Of a DNA stretch of 64,000 nucleotides, positions 52,458 to 60,313 are shown piece by piece. The number at the start of each line of letters is the position of its first letter. Position 1 is the first letter of the stretch. Made by a program: the position numbers and the translations under genes. Source of the stretch: Caldifarciminota bacterium (lineage in GTDB: Bacteria > Hydrothermota > Tepidihabitantia > SM23-42); NCBI GenBank assembly GCA_027026255.1, contig JALVOT010000007.1, positions 1 to 64,000 of the forward strand, given 5' to 3'. The notes under the pieces are model-generated. The model saw nothing but the letters and a program-made list of their open reading frames with translations. It searched no databases and was not told the DNA's origin.

Positions 52458-52907
52458 TTATCTCTTTGTTAATATATTATAGATTCCATCTATATTACTG
52501 CACTTAAAAAGATTTTGACGCAGCTCATCATCCTTGAGCAGTGATACAATCCGGGCAAGAAGTTTAATATACTCCTTATGTTGTTCTGCCCCGGCAATAA
52601 TCATAATGATAACCCGTACCGGCTGGTTATCGATCGACTCATAGTCCGGGATACCTTCTGGACTGAGTCCGATGACAAGCACCGGTCTGTTCACACCCTC
52701 AACCCTGATATGCGGTATTGCAATGCCCAGACCAATCCCGGTGCTCATCAACTCTTCCCGATGGAATATCAACCTCCTCAGCTCTTCAATATTTTCAACC
52801 TCTGCCTTATCCCTGATCAATTCAATCAACTCTTTTAATGCCTCTCTTTTGGTTTCAGCCTTCAGAATCTTAATAAGGTCTTTATTTATAAATTCAGCCA
52901 GTTCCAT
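52458..52907 (-). CDS. PTS EIIA (fructose/nitrogen type) domain protein
   Basis: A 149-residue single EIIA type-2 domain with the phosphorylatable His66 in GIAIPHIRVEG. No PTS enzyme I, HPr or sugar permease gene is seen nearby. The gene is directly followed by the antiporter, so the protein probably regulates ion exchange (as PtsN does K+ transport in enterobacteria), not sugar uptake. It has tandem promoters at 52950-53004. Confidence 0.88.
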   Translation of the reverse strand: MELAEFINKDLIKILKAETKREALKELIELIRDKAEVENIEELRRLIFHREELMSTGIGLGIAIPHIRVEGVNRPVLVIGLSPEGIPDYESIDNQPVRVIIMIIAGAEQHKEYIKLLARIVSLLKDDELRQNLFKCSNIDGIYNILTKR

Positions 52908-52949
52908 AAATTGCCTTCATTCTGAGAAATGGCCTATCGTATTTATGAA

Positions 52950-52977
52950 ATTGTATCCTTTAATTTGCATGGGTCAA
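52950..52977 (-). promoter_or_regulatory. Proximal promoter of EIIA-antiporter unit
   Basis: Minus strand TTGACC (52977-52972), 16 bases, TACAAT (52955-52950). Its -35 shares a base with the -10 of the distal promoter. Confidence 0.55.
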
Positions 52978-53004
52978 TTCTAATCAGATTTCATCCAATG
53001 TCAA
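52977..53004 (-). promoter_or_regulatory. Distal promoter of EIIA-antiporter unit
   Basis: Minus strand TTGACA (53004-52999), 16 bases, TAGAAT (52982-52977). The two promoters are offset by 27 bases, abutting end to end. Confidence 0.6.
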
Positions 53005-53054
53005 GGTATGTAAGCCCTTGCGGATAGAGCCTTGGTTGACTCCAATAAACCGCT

Positions 53055-53849
53055 TCAATAATTAAATACAACTGAAATCTGATGAGCGGTTGAAAAACAG
53101 GTATATAAAAATGAATACCCCACCCGATAATCTTTTATGTTAATAAAAAAACCGCCGCTAAAATGGAAATCTGCAGCATTAATTCCGGCAATATTCTTCG
53201 GGCGAAGATATCGAGCTCCCAGAAGGATATTGAGCAGTTGATATCTGTATAATAGACCGATATTAAATTCTGGACCATAGGACTTTGATTCCAGAAAAAG
53301 GTCAAGGTCTGAACCCATACCAACCTTGATACCCAATGCAACCAATAAGGGAATCTCTCTATTGTAGTAAAATTCCCTACCCCAATTATCTATCTTCACA
53401 CCAAGACCGAGATTACGCCATTGAAGATGAAACCCCATACCCAAACATAGTCCCCGATATGTATATTCTCTAATCCTTTGTTCAAAACCCTTGACCGAAA
53501 ATCCTATCCTGCCAATCCTCCTTGCCATGATTAATATCATATTATATGGAGTAAAATTACCGGTCAAATTCCCCGACTCATCATATCCCCAGACCCTGCC
53601 ATAATTATGATAACCAATTCCGATTGCATTGCCGCTACCACTCCAGCCCAATGCACAGATCCCGGTGCCGTAAAGATATCGTGATAAAGTAATATTAAAA
53701 TTTCTTCCCTGAATAAGCCCGGGATTTTCAAAAGCATAAAGACCTTCATTGACTGTTGTTACACAACCGCCCAGTCCCTGAACCATCACCCCGGGGTTAA
53801 GATTTAAAAAATAGCAGGAATTGAAAAGTAAAAAGAATATCAGATTCAT
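53055..53849 (-). CDS. PorV/PorQ-like outer-membrane barrel protein
   Basis: A 264-residue protein with a short signal-like N-terminus, then LNPGVMVQGLGGCVTTVNEGLYAFENPGL (region 19-47), typical of the PorV/UPF0164 'conserved envelope barrel' family start, and repeated Gly/aromatic beta strands to the end. PorV takes part in delivering type IX-secreted proteins. Here it directly follows a nuclease carrying such a C-terminal domain (4-base overlap), so the two probably work as secretor and cargo, or both sit on the outer membrane. Confidence 0.65.
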   Translation of the reverse strand: MNLIFFLLFNSCYFLNLNPGVMVQGLGGCVTTVNEGLYAFENPGLIQGRNFNITLSRYLYGTGICALGWSGSGNAIGIGYHNYGRVWGYDESGNLTGNFTPYNMILIMARRIGRIGFSVKGFEQRIREYTYRGLCLGMGFHLQWRNLGLGVKIDNWGREFYYNREIPLLVALGIKVGMGSDLDLFLESKSYGPEFNIGLLYRYQLLNILLGARYLRPKNIAGINAADFHFSGGFFINIKDYRVGYSFLYTCFSTAHQISVVFNY

Positions 53850-55060
53850 TCAACCACTGCCAATCTCGTCTGATAACGGTAGTTAAGAAACTTTGTGTAA
53901 ATCTCCACCTGGACAAAATAGACACCCGGGAATATTTGATTCCTTGTAATCTTAAAACCTTGGGGGTTTTTTGTAGTATTATGATATACCCGCTGGCCAA
54001 GGATGTTTGTTACAGTAATCCGTGCCGATATAAAATCCTCAAACCAGGGAAGTAATACCCAGGATTCGCTTCTTAAAGGATTCGGGATAATCTTTATTAC
54101 CGGCTGTTCCTTTTCTAAACTCGGTTCATCAGTAATTTCTACATAACAGGGCAGATGGTCTGAACCATAAAAGAGTGCATCTGCAACCTCAGCGGGAACT
54201 GCACTGTTATGCCCATCATTAACAGAAAGGTTGAAATGTCCGCCATCATTACCCAAAATGGTATAGGAATCAGTATCAAGAAAAATTCCATCCCACATAA
54301 GAAAATTCTTTGAACATAAAATCATATCAAACCGGTCATCAAGGCCGCCATCAGCACCGCCATCCGGCAGTTGAACAAACCTTGCAGACTGGGTATGAAG
54401 AAAGGCGACTGATGCATTTTCATGCCACACACCGCTTCTGCCATAAAAGTCCTTAATAGACCGGGTATATGCGGAGCTGTCAACCAAAACCTGATACGCC
54501 GGTTCATCAGAATAATAGATATTAAAATCACCAAGAATCAAAAAATAAGTTCCGGTCGGTAGAGAATCAATATGCCGCCTCAACTTTATTACTTCAGCCC
54601 TGCGTTCTGCTTCATTTTCTGGTCCCGGGGATGACTTAAGATGAACCGAAAAGATATAGAATTCACAACCTGAATCACAAAACCTCAGCCGATATTCAGC
54701 AATATCCCTCACCCCGGCTGGTATATATCGGGTTGAGATAAGATTAACCTTATCGCGGCGGAAGAAGATTCCATTGTCAGTATCCGGACCATCATAGAAC
54801 GGACCAGCAGAAAAATTATTATTCAACTTTGCGACTACTGAATCACCAAACATATCAAAACCCTGTTGATTTTTGAGCTCCTGTAAAACCAGGATATCAG
54901 GTTTAACATAATCAAGCACCGTAAAAAGAGATGCTGAACGTTCAGACCCCATTGCATCAGGGAAATTGAGGATGTTATATGTTGCAATCCGCAATGTCTC
55001 AGCCGAACAGATATTTAAAAAAATAAAAATACAATAGCAACTAAATCGCAAAAGGTTCAT
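53846..55060 (-). CDS. Secreted endonuclease/exonuclease/phosphatase-family protein
   Basis: A 404-residue protein with a signal peptide (about 1-20). The EEP fold follows: RIATYNILNFPD, LQELKN with the metal Glu, FSVHLKSSPGP, LILGDFNIYY with the catalytic Asp/Asn, and the terminal GSDHLPCYVEI His. The C-terminal 85 residues (IKIIPNPLRSESWVLLPW, NILGQRVYHNTTK, IFPGVYFVQV) resemble a type IX sorting domain. It is probably a secreted or surface DNase or phosphodiesterase used for nutrient scavenging. Confidence 0.88.
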   Translation of the reverse strand: MNLLRFSCYCIFIFLNICSAETLRIATYNILNFPDAMGSERSASLFTVLDYVKPDILVLQELKNQQGFDMFGDSVVAKLNNNFSAGPFYDGPDTDNGIFFRRDKVNLISTRYIPAGVRDIAEYRLRFCDSGCEFYIFSVHLKSSPGPENEAERRAEVIKLRRHIDSLPTGTYFLILGDFNIYYSDEPAYQVLVDSSAYTRSIKDFYGRSGVWHENASVAFLHTQSARFVQLPDGGADGGLDDRFDMILCSKNFLMWDGIFLDTDSYTILGNDGGHFNLSVNDGHNSAVPAEVADALFYGSDHLPCYVEITDEPSLEKEQPVIKIIPNPLRSESWVLLPWFEDFISARITVTNILGQRVYHNTTKNPQGFKITRNQIFPGVYFVQVEIYTKFLNYRYQTRLAVVE

Positions 55061-55091
55061 TCAAAAAATATCTTTTGCCCTATCCTGATAT

Positions 55092-55637
55092 TTAAGGAAT
55101 CATTACTGCGGCAGCAACCACCGTAGTCCAGAGTCCGAGCTTGTCACCAATTGCAGTCTGGGTAATGTTTGTCGTCTTCACAATCTTGCTGGAAATTTTC
55201 CAGAGTTCTTTACGCTCATCATAACTTGTATCCGGGTCAAAAGGCACACCCAGAGTCGTTGCCAGCATCTGGGCAGCAAGGTCTTCAGCCTTATCACCGG
55301 CCTTTACTTCAGTCTCTCCGAAGGAATGATACTCAGAGAGATAACCATATTGATTCTTTTCACGCGGAATTGCCAGACCTACTGAGGCCGCAATAAGTCG
55401 ATGTGGTTCATTTGTGCCACATTCAGACATCACCGCATAGACAATTTCCCCGGGAATAAGTTCCCTCAGACACCTTCTCTTGGGATAAATCTTCGCCCCG
55501 GCAGGAAGAATACTTGAAACCTTAACTATATTATAAGGTGCAATGCCCGCATTCCTCAATGCCGCCTCAAAGCTTGCCAGCTTTTCTTTATGTTTACCAA
55601 CCCCCTTGGTTAAAAAAATTTTCTTCGGTAAAATCAT
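55092..55637 (-). CDS. pdaD: Pyruvoyl-dependent arginine decarboxylase
   Basis: A 181-residue proenzyme that makes agmatine from arginine for polyamine synthesis. It self-cleaves between S41 and S42 in IVKVSSILPAG, giving a pyruvoyl group on the alpha chain. FGETEVKAGDKAEDLAAQML and the C-terminal WTTVVAAAVM match the archaeal/chlamydial family. Its ATG lies 11 bases after the tRNA-Ala 3' end, so it must be cotranscribed with that tRNA. The nuclease gene follows after 31 bases. Confidence 0.92.
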   Translation of the reverse strand: MILPKKIFLTKGVGKHKEKLASFEAALRNAGIAPYNIVKVSSILPAGAKIYPKRRCLRELIPGEIVYAVMSECGTNEPHRLIAASVGLAIPREKNQYGYLSEYHSFGETEVKAGDKAEDLAAQMLATTLGVPFDPDTSYDERKELWKISSKIVKTTNITQTAIGDKLGLWTTVVAAAVMIP

Positions 55638-55647
55638 TCTCGCTCTA

Positions 55648-55720
55648 TGGAGCAGACCAGAGTCGAACTGGCGACCTTCTCGCTGCGAACGAGACGCTCT
55701 CCCAACTGAGCTACTGCCCC
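55648..55720 (-). tRNA. tRNA-Ala (CGC anticodon)
   Basis: A 73-base cloverleaf. The acceptor GGGGCAG/CTGCTCC contains the G3-U70 pair that marks alanine tRNAs, the D arm is GCTCAGTTGGGAGAGC, the anticodon stem TCTCG/CGAGA encloses TTCGCAG (anticodon CGC), and the T loop is TTCGACT. Discriminator A, no encoded CCA. The 5' end is exactly 6 bases after the -10 box. Confidence 0.92.
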
Positions 55721-55726
55721 TGAATA

Positions 55727-55755
55727 ATTATAACAAAAAAATTGGTTAAAGTCAA
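55727..55755 (-). promoter_or_regulatory. Promoter of tRNA-Ala
   Basis: Minus strand TTGACT (55755-55750), 17 bases, TATAAT (55732-55727); it overlaps the end of gmk. The tRNA 5' end follows after 6 bases, where transcription should begin. Confidence 0.75.
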
Positions 55756-56369
55756 TCATCTCTTCGGTCAGTTTGAACCGGACCCAGCTCTTTTTCAATA
55801 ATCTCGATAAGCTCTTTTTTTGTCTTATCAAGGTCCCTGTTTTCAACAACATACTGAAAATCCTTTTTATATTCAAGTTCCTTCAGAGCATTTGCCAGAC
55901 GATTCTTGATCACCTCATCCTGTTCGGTCTTTCTTTTTAATAATCTTCGTTGAAGTTCTGAAATATCCGGAGGTATGATAAAAATATATATTCCATCCGG
56001 ATATAAAGACATCATCTTTTTCGCACCCTGAACATCAATATCCATCAAAACATTCACCCCCTTCTCAAGTCTACCCTCCAATTCACTACGCGGTGTTCCA
56101 TAGAGATTACCATGAACCGATGCATATTCTACAAATCTATCTTCTTCAATCCAGCGTTTGAACTCTTCTTCAGTAAGAAAGATATATTCCCTTCCATCAA
56201 TCTCATCCTTGCGTCTTTTCCTTGATGTCGCCGATATCGAATATCTAATATCTGGCCTTTTATTGATAATACTCTTACACAGTGTTGTCTTACCAACCCC
56301 GGACGGTCCGGATAGAACAATAATACGGCCTCTATTCAATATTCTGAACCTGTTCCCTGATCTTTTCAA
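55752..56369 (-). CDS. gmk: Guanylate kinase
   Basis: A kinase of up to 205 residues that converts GMP to GDP. P-loop GPSGVGKT at 21-28, SISATSRKRRKDEIDGREY (guanine-binding region), and EYASVHGNLYGTPRSELE and DIDVQGAKKM are present. The ATG at 56369 overlaps yicC by 38 bases; a TTG at 56339 would shorten the overlap and remove a non-conserved leader. The pair yicC-gmk is a conserved neighbourhood. Confidence 0.93.
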   Translation of the reverse strand: MKRSGNRFRILNRGRIIVLSGPSGVGKTTLCKSIINKRPDIRYSISATSRKRRKDEIDGREYIFLTEEEFKRWIEEDRFVEYASVHGNLYGTPRSELEGRLEKGVNVLMDIDVQGAKKMMSLYPDGIYIFIIPPDISELQRRLLKRKTEQDEVIKNRLANALKELEYKKDFQYVVENRDLDKTKKELIEIIEKELGPVQTDRRDD

Positions 56370-57207
56370 CCTCTTCTTTAATCCTGATTACCATCTTACT
56401 GATATCTAAATAATTTGCTTTAACACTCAGTGTATTGGCTTCCCGCTGCATCTCCTGAAGAAGAAAGTTTAGTTTTCGCCCGGGATGGTCCTCTCCAATT
56501 AAACTTTCCTTAAACAGCTCAATATGACTGCTCAAACGCTTGCACTCCTCAGTAACATCGCTGCGGTCCACATTATAAAGAATTTCCTGATACAGTCTTG
56601 CCTCATCCATCTTAATCTTATTCTTTCTTATCAATTCCTCAAGATGCTTCTTATAATACTTATTTCGGGTAGGAATAAATTCCTCAATATCCTTAACACA
56701 GTTTTCAATAATCTTTATAGATTCCCCTATCGACTTAACAATATTCTCCCCCTCTTTCTTTTTCATCGAAAGAAAATTCTTTATCGCCTCAGCCAGAATG
56801 GGTTTAAATTTTTCGTAGAGTTTAGAATCATATTTACAGCTCTGACTAAATTTTACAAGACCAGGAATTGAGAGCAGAGTATTAATATCAATCTCCCCGG
56901 ATATCCTGTATCTTGACTTCAGTTCCTCAACAATCTTCATATAGGCATCGAGCAAGACCTTATCAACTTCAAAATGGCCGGGTAATATCTCCCGGTCCTG
57001 TTGAATCGTAACCACGATATGTCCACGCTGCACAACCTTTTGAATTTCATTCCGAATTTGATCCTCAAATACCTGAAGTGCACCGGGCGCCTTAACCGAA
57101 ATTTCTAAAAAACGATGATTATATGATTTTATCTCAACATCAAACTTCACCGCCGGCGATTTAATCGCACTGTTTGCCCGGCCAATCCCTGTCATACTAT
57201 ACGCCAT
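56332..57207 (-). CDS. YicC/YloC-family endoribonuclease
   Basis: A 291-residue protein of the YicC family, reported to be an RNase acting on sRNA/mRNA in E. coli. N-terminal SMTGIGRANSAIKSPA and KSYNHRFLEISVKAPG, central LSIPGLVKFSQ, and the C-terminal GRKLNFLLQEMQREANTLSVK are the family signature. It is one base from dtd, with gmk downstream. Confidence 0.92.
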   Translation of the reverse strand: MAYSMTGIGRANSAIKSPAVKFDVEIKSYNHRFLEISVKAPGALQVFEDQIRNEIQKVVQRGHIVVTIQQDREILPGHFEVDKVLLDAYMKIVEELKSRYRISGEIDINTLLSIPGLVKFSQSCKYDSKLYEKFKPILAEAIKNFLSMKKKEGENIVKSIGESIKIIENCVKDIEEFIPTRNKYYKKHLEELIRKNKIKMDEARLYQEILYNVDRSDVTEECKRLSSHIELFKESLIGEDHPGRKLNFLLQEMQREANTLSVKANYLDISKMVIRIKEEVEKIREQVQNIE

Positions 57208-57645
57208 TCACTCCTCCAGGATTATCGTTACCGGTCCATTATTATTCAAAATCACATTCATCCGGGCGCCAAAAACACCTCCCCCGGTCTTAATCCCAAG
57301 ATTTTTAAGCGCACTGATAAACTTCTCATAGAGTTCTTTTGCCCGACCTGGTTCTTCAGCATCAGTAAATGATGGTCGACGTCCCCGGCTGGTGTCGGCC
57401 AGAAGTGTAAACTGGGAAACGACCAGTGCCTCACCTTTAATATCGAGCAGGGAAAGGTTAAATTTACCTGCGTCGTCCTCAAAGATACGAAGCCGGGCAG
57501 CCCGTTCGGCAAGTTGCTGGCAGCATTCTTCAGTATCACCTTTTTTTACACCGAGAAGAATCAAAAGACCTTTTTGAATTGAACCGACAACCTCTTTTTC
57601 AACCTGAACCTGTGCTTCAGAAACCCTTTGTAAAACCGCCTTCAT
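57208..57645 (-). CDS. dtd: D-aminoacyl-tRNA deacylase
   Basis: A 145-residue enzyme that removes D-amino acids from tRNA. MKAVLQRVSEAQVQV at the start, LLILLGVKKGD, SQFTLLADTSRGRRPSFTDA with the catalytic-site SQFTL, and KTGGGVFGARM near the end with the cis-GP-type loop. The ATG at 57645, 4 bases after the DJ-1 stop, is preferred over an in-frame GTG at 57657. Confidence 0.93.
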   Translation of the reverse strand: MKAVLQRVSEAQVQVEKEVVGSIQKGLLILLGVKKGDTEECCQQLAERAARLRIFEDDAGKFNLSLLDIKGEALVVSQFTLLADTSRGRRPSFTDAEEPGRAKELYEKFISALKNLGIKTGGGVFGARMNVILNNNGPVTIILEE

Positions 57646-57649
57646 TAAC

Positions 57650-58252
57650 CTATTCACTCAATCGAGCAAGAATCTTAAGACCAAAATTATGGGCAAATTC
57701 AGGTCCGGCACCGGTGATAATATTACCATCCTGTTCCACCTCAGAACCCGTATATTGACCTCCATACCTTTCGAGCTCATTCTGTACTGAAGGAAATGCC
57801 GTAACCTTTCTACCTTTAATAATCCCGGCCCTTGCTAAAACCACCGGGCCAATACAAATTGCACCAATCGTCTTTCCTTTTTTTGAAAAATCCCTGACGA
57901 TATTATGAAGGATGGGATTATCCCACAAAACCTTACACCCGCTTCCTCCGACAATCACCACGGCATCAAAACTATCCGGGATAATCTGTTCTAAAAGTTT
58001 TTCAGGTTTTACCACGGCACCCAGCATTCCCTTCGCCGGTGTAGTATCAGTTGAAGCAGTGGTAACCTTAACATTATGTTCTTTGAAAATGTTATACGGC
58101 TCTCTAAATTCTTCATCCCGGAAATTTTTGGGGGCAATAACCATCAAGACCGATTTCGCGCGGGATTTCGGCATAACCTCCACCTGCGCAGGTTTCTGAC
58201 CGCCCCCGCACCGGATAAAAATAATTGCAAAAATTGTAAATAGATATTTCAT
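57650..58252 (-). CDS. DJ-1/PfpI-family lipoprotein-like protein
   Basis: A 200-residue DJ-1/PfpI domain with an N-terminal hydrophobic signal ending IRCGGGQ. The nucleophile Cys is in GAICIGPVVLA with the Glu in FRDEEFREP, as in the family of glyoxalase/deglycase/protease-like proteins. Export to the envelope is uncommon for DJ-1. The -1 Arg before the putative lipid Cys matches the 146-residue protein at 167. It follows tRNA-Gly by 13 bases with AGAGGAG, so the tRNA and protein share a transcript. Confidence 0.8.
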   Translation of the reverse strand: MKYLFTIFAIIFIRCGGGQKPAQVEVMPKSRAKSVLMVIAPKNFRDEEFREPYNIFKEHNVKVTTASTDTTPAKGMLGAVVKPEKLLEQIIPDSFDAVVIVGGSGCKVLWDNPILHNIVRDFSKKGKTIGAICIGPVVLARAGIIKGRKVTAFPSVQNELERYGGQYTGSEVEQDGNIITGAGPEFAHNFGLKILARLSE

Positions 58253-58265
58253 AACTCCTCTGACC

Positions 58266-58337
58266 AGCGGGAGACGGGACTCGAACCCGCAACCAACGGC
58301 TTGGAAGGCCGTGACTCTACCATTGAGCTACTCCCGC
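58266..58337 (-). tRNA. tRNA-Gly (TCC anticodon)
   Basis: A 72-base cloverleaf: acceptor GCGGGAG/CTCCCGC, D arm GCTCAATGGTAGAGT, anticodon stem ACGGC/GCCGT with loop CTTCCAA (anticodon TCC), T loop TTCGAGT. Discriminator T, no encoded CCA. Its 5' end is 7 bases after the -10 box, so it is made with little or no 5' leader. Confidence 0.93.
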
Positions 58338-58344
58338 ACAGATA

Positions 58345-58372
58345 ATTATATCGGTTGTTGTGTAAAAGTCAA
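58345..58372 (-). promoter_or_regulatory. Promoter of tRNA-Gly operon
   Basis: Minus strand TTGACT (58372-58367), 16 bases, TATAAT (58350-58345). It drives tRNA-Gly and presumably DJ-1, dtd, yicC and gmk. Confidence 0.8.
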
Positions 58373-58380
58373 CCACAAAT

Positions 58381-59739
58381 CTACTTCCCAATACAAAATT
58401 CCTCAAATATTCGGTCAAGAATCTCCTTGCGCATTACCTGACCGGTCAATTCACCGAGTCGGTTAAGTGCCGTGTATAGCTCAAAGGCAACCGTCTCTAA
58501 GGTCTGGGCATTCAAAGCATTCTTTAAAAAACCACGCACCGATTTAAGAATCTCGATATGGCGCATTCTGGTTATCAGAACCTGTTGCTCAACATTCTTT
58601 GGTAGAAGCATCCTCTTGATATTAGCAATCAGTAAGTCAATATTCTCCCCGCTCTTTGCAGAAATCTTTATCGAATCAGAAAGGAGACCATTCTGCCCAA
58701 TCCGAAAATTGAGATCAATCTTATTCACAACTTGAAGTTTTCTCCGATTCTTTGTAAGATTATATAGATTAATATCTTCCTCATTGAGTGGTTCAGAACC
58801 ATCGAACATCAAAAGGATTAAGTCTGCCTGTTCTATTAGACTATGAGTCTTCTGTACTGCCTTAAAGTCTACACCCTTTGCCTTGGAAAAAAATCCTGCA
58901 GTATCATATAACCTGACAAAAATTCCGGCAAACTCAATATCCTCTTCTATATAATCCCGGGTAGTCCCCGGTTCAGGATGGACAATCGCCCTTTCAAAAC
59001 CGACCAATCGATTAAAGAGTGTGGATTTTCCCACATTGGTGCGTCCCATTATCAAAATCTGATATCCCTCTTTTATCTTTATCCCGGTCTCTGCCCCCTT
59101 TAAGATTTCCTCCAGGTCATCAACCAATTCCTGCAGTATCTTTTGGGTCTTCAATTCATCAAGTGAAGTATCCTCCTCCTCGGAAAAATCAAGGCTGGCT
59201 TCAATCAAAAAAAGAAGATCAACAATCCTTGCCCGCAGGTTGTAGACCCATTCAGAAAGTTTGCCCTCATACTGGGCAAGTGCTATACGCCTTGCCTGTT
59301 CACAGGGTGCATAGACCGTATCAAGAACCGCTTCAGCCTGGATCAAATCAATCTTGCCGTTCAATAAAGCCCGCTTTGTAAACTCCCCACGCCGGGCAAT
59401 CCTTGCCCCCTGACTCACCAGAACACCGAGGATTCTTTCCACAATCAAGGGGTTTCCATGACAGGAAAACTCAACCACATCCTCGCCGGTATAGGAATGG
59501 GGCGCAAAGAATGTGGTCAAGAGAATCTTATCAATGATACACTTTTTCTCAGGGTCGTAAAAATCTCCAAAATAGACACGATTAGCCTTAAAATCCACCA
59601 CCCCGGGTTGAGGCCGAAAAATCTTTTTAACAATCTCAAAGACTCCGCCTCCACTCAACCTGACAACGGCAATGCTCGAATAGCCAACCGGAGTAGCACA
59701 GGCGGCTATTGTATCATTTGGACTCATCACTTGGTGCAA
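58381..59739 (-). CDS. mnmE: tRNA modification GTPase MnmE
   Basis: A 452-residue GTPase that works with MnmG on U34 of tRNAs. N-terminal folate-binding DTIAACATPVGYSSIAV, FSCHGNPLIVERIL, G domain with GRTNVGKSTLF, DTAGFF and NKIDL, and the C-terminal CxGK motif FCIGK. The initial ATG overlaps jag by 26 bases; the ATG at 59727 (MSPNDTIAA) fits the family start better. Confidence 0.93.
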   Translation of the reverse strand: MHQVMSPNDTIAACATPVGYSSIAVVRLSGGGVFEIVKKIFRPQPGVVDFKANRVYFGDFYDPEKKCIIDKILLTTFFAPHSYTGEDVVEFSCHGNPLIVERILGVLVSQGARIARRGEFTKRALLNGKIDLIQAEAVLDTVYAPCEQARRIALAQYEGKLSEWVYNLRARIVDLLFLIEASLDFSEEEDTSLDELKTQKILQELVDDLEEILKGAETGIKIKEGYQILIMGRTNVGKSTLFNRLVGFERAIVHPEPGTTRDYIEEDIEFAGIFVRLYDTAGFFSKAKGVDFKAVQKTHSLIEQADLILLMFDGSEPLNEEDINLYNLTKNRRKLQVVNKIDLNFRIGQNGLLSDSIKISAKSGENIDLLIANIKRMLLPKNVEQQVLITRMRHIEILKSVRGFLKNALNAQTLETVAFELYTALNRLGELTGQVMRKEILDRIFEEFCIGK

Positions 59740-60313
59740 TAATTACATTCTTACTAACCCCTTTGCCAATTGTATAGAGTTTAACTCCCTTGATTTCGTT
59801 CAACTTCTTTTCCACAATCAACTGTTCTTTCCGGGTCAAAGGATCCAATGCCATCTCCCGACCAGTCTTGAGAACAATGCGTGCAATCGCCTCGGCTTTC
59901 TTTCTCAAAAAATTCGTGCGTCGCATTCGATACCCGCTCACATCAACAAGTATCTTGAGGTTCGGATGAAACCGCTTCATCAATCTTGTGATTATGTACT
60001 GCAGCGCCCAGAGTGTTTCGCCCTTCTTACCAATAAGGATTGCATCGGTATGCCTGGTCTTAATATTAAGATAATATCCCTTCTCATCCTTGTTGATTAC
60101 AATGTTAGGTTTGAAGCCGCAACTTGTCAGAATGTATTTGGTCAATTCGTATAGATGCTGGCGAGGCTCTTTAATCGAGAGTTTGACCCTAACCTCATCC
60201 TCGGTCTGGGAAAGAATTTCGTAATTCACCTCCTCTTGCCTCACCCTTAATATCTTTAGACCATTTTCAATTGCCTCGTTTAGATTGCTTCCTGTTGCTT
60301 CAACCACCTTCAT
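59714..60313 (-). CDS. jag: Jag/KhpB RNA-binding protein (KH-R3H)
   Basis: A 199-residue protein with an N-terminal Jag domain (about 1-50), a KH domain with GKKGETLWALQYI, and a C-terminal R3H domain (about 135-195). It is an RNA-binding regulator linked to cell-wall control in Firmicutes and is commonly next to yidC. It overlaps yidC by 4 bases. Confidence 0.9.
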   Translation of the reverse strand: MKVVEATGSNLNEAIENGLKILRVRQEEVNYEILSQTEDEVRVKLSIKEPRQHLYELTKYILTSCGFKPNIVINKDEKGYYLNIKTRHTDAILIGKKGETLWALQYIITRLMKRFHPNLKILVDVSGYRMRRTNFLRKKAEAIARIVLKTGREMALDPLTRKEQLIVEKKLNEIKGVKLYTIGKGVSKNVIIAPSDESK

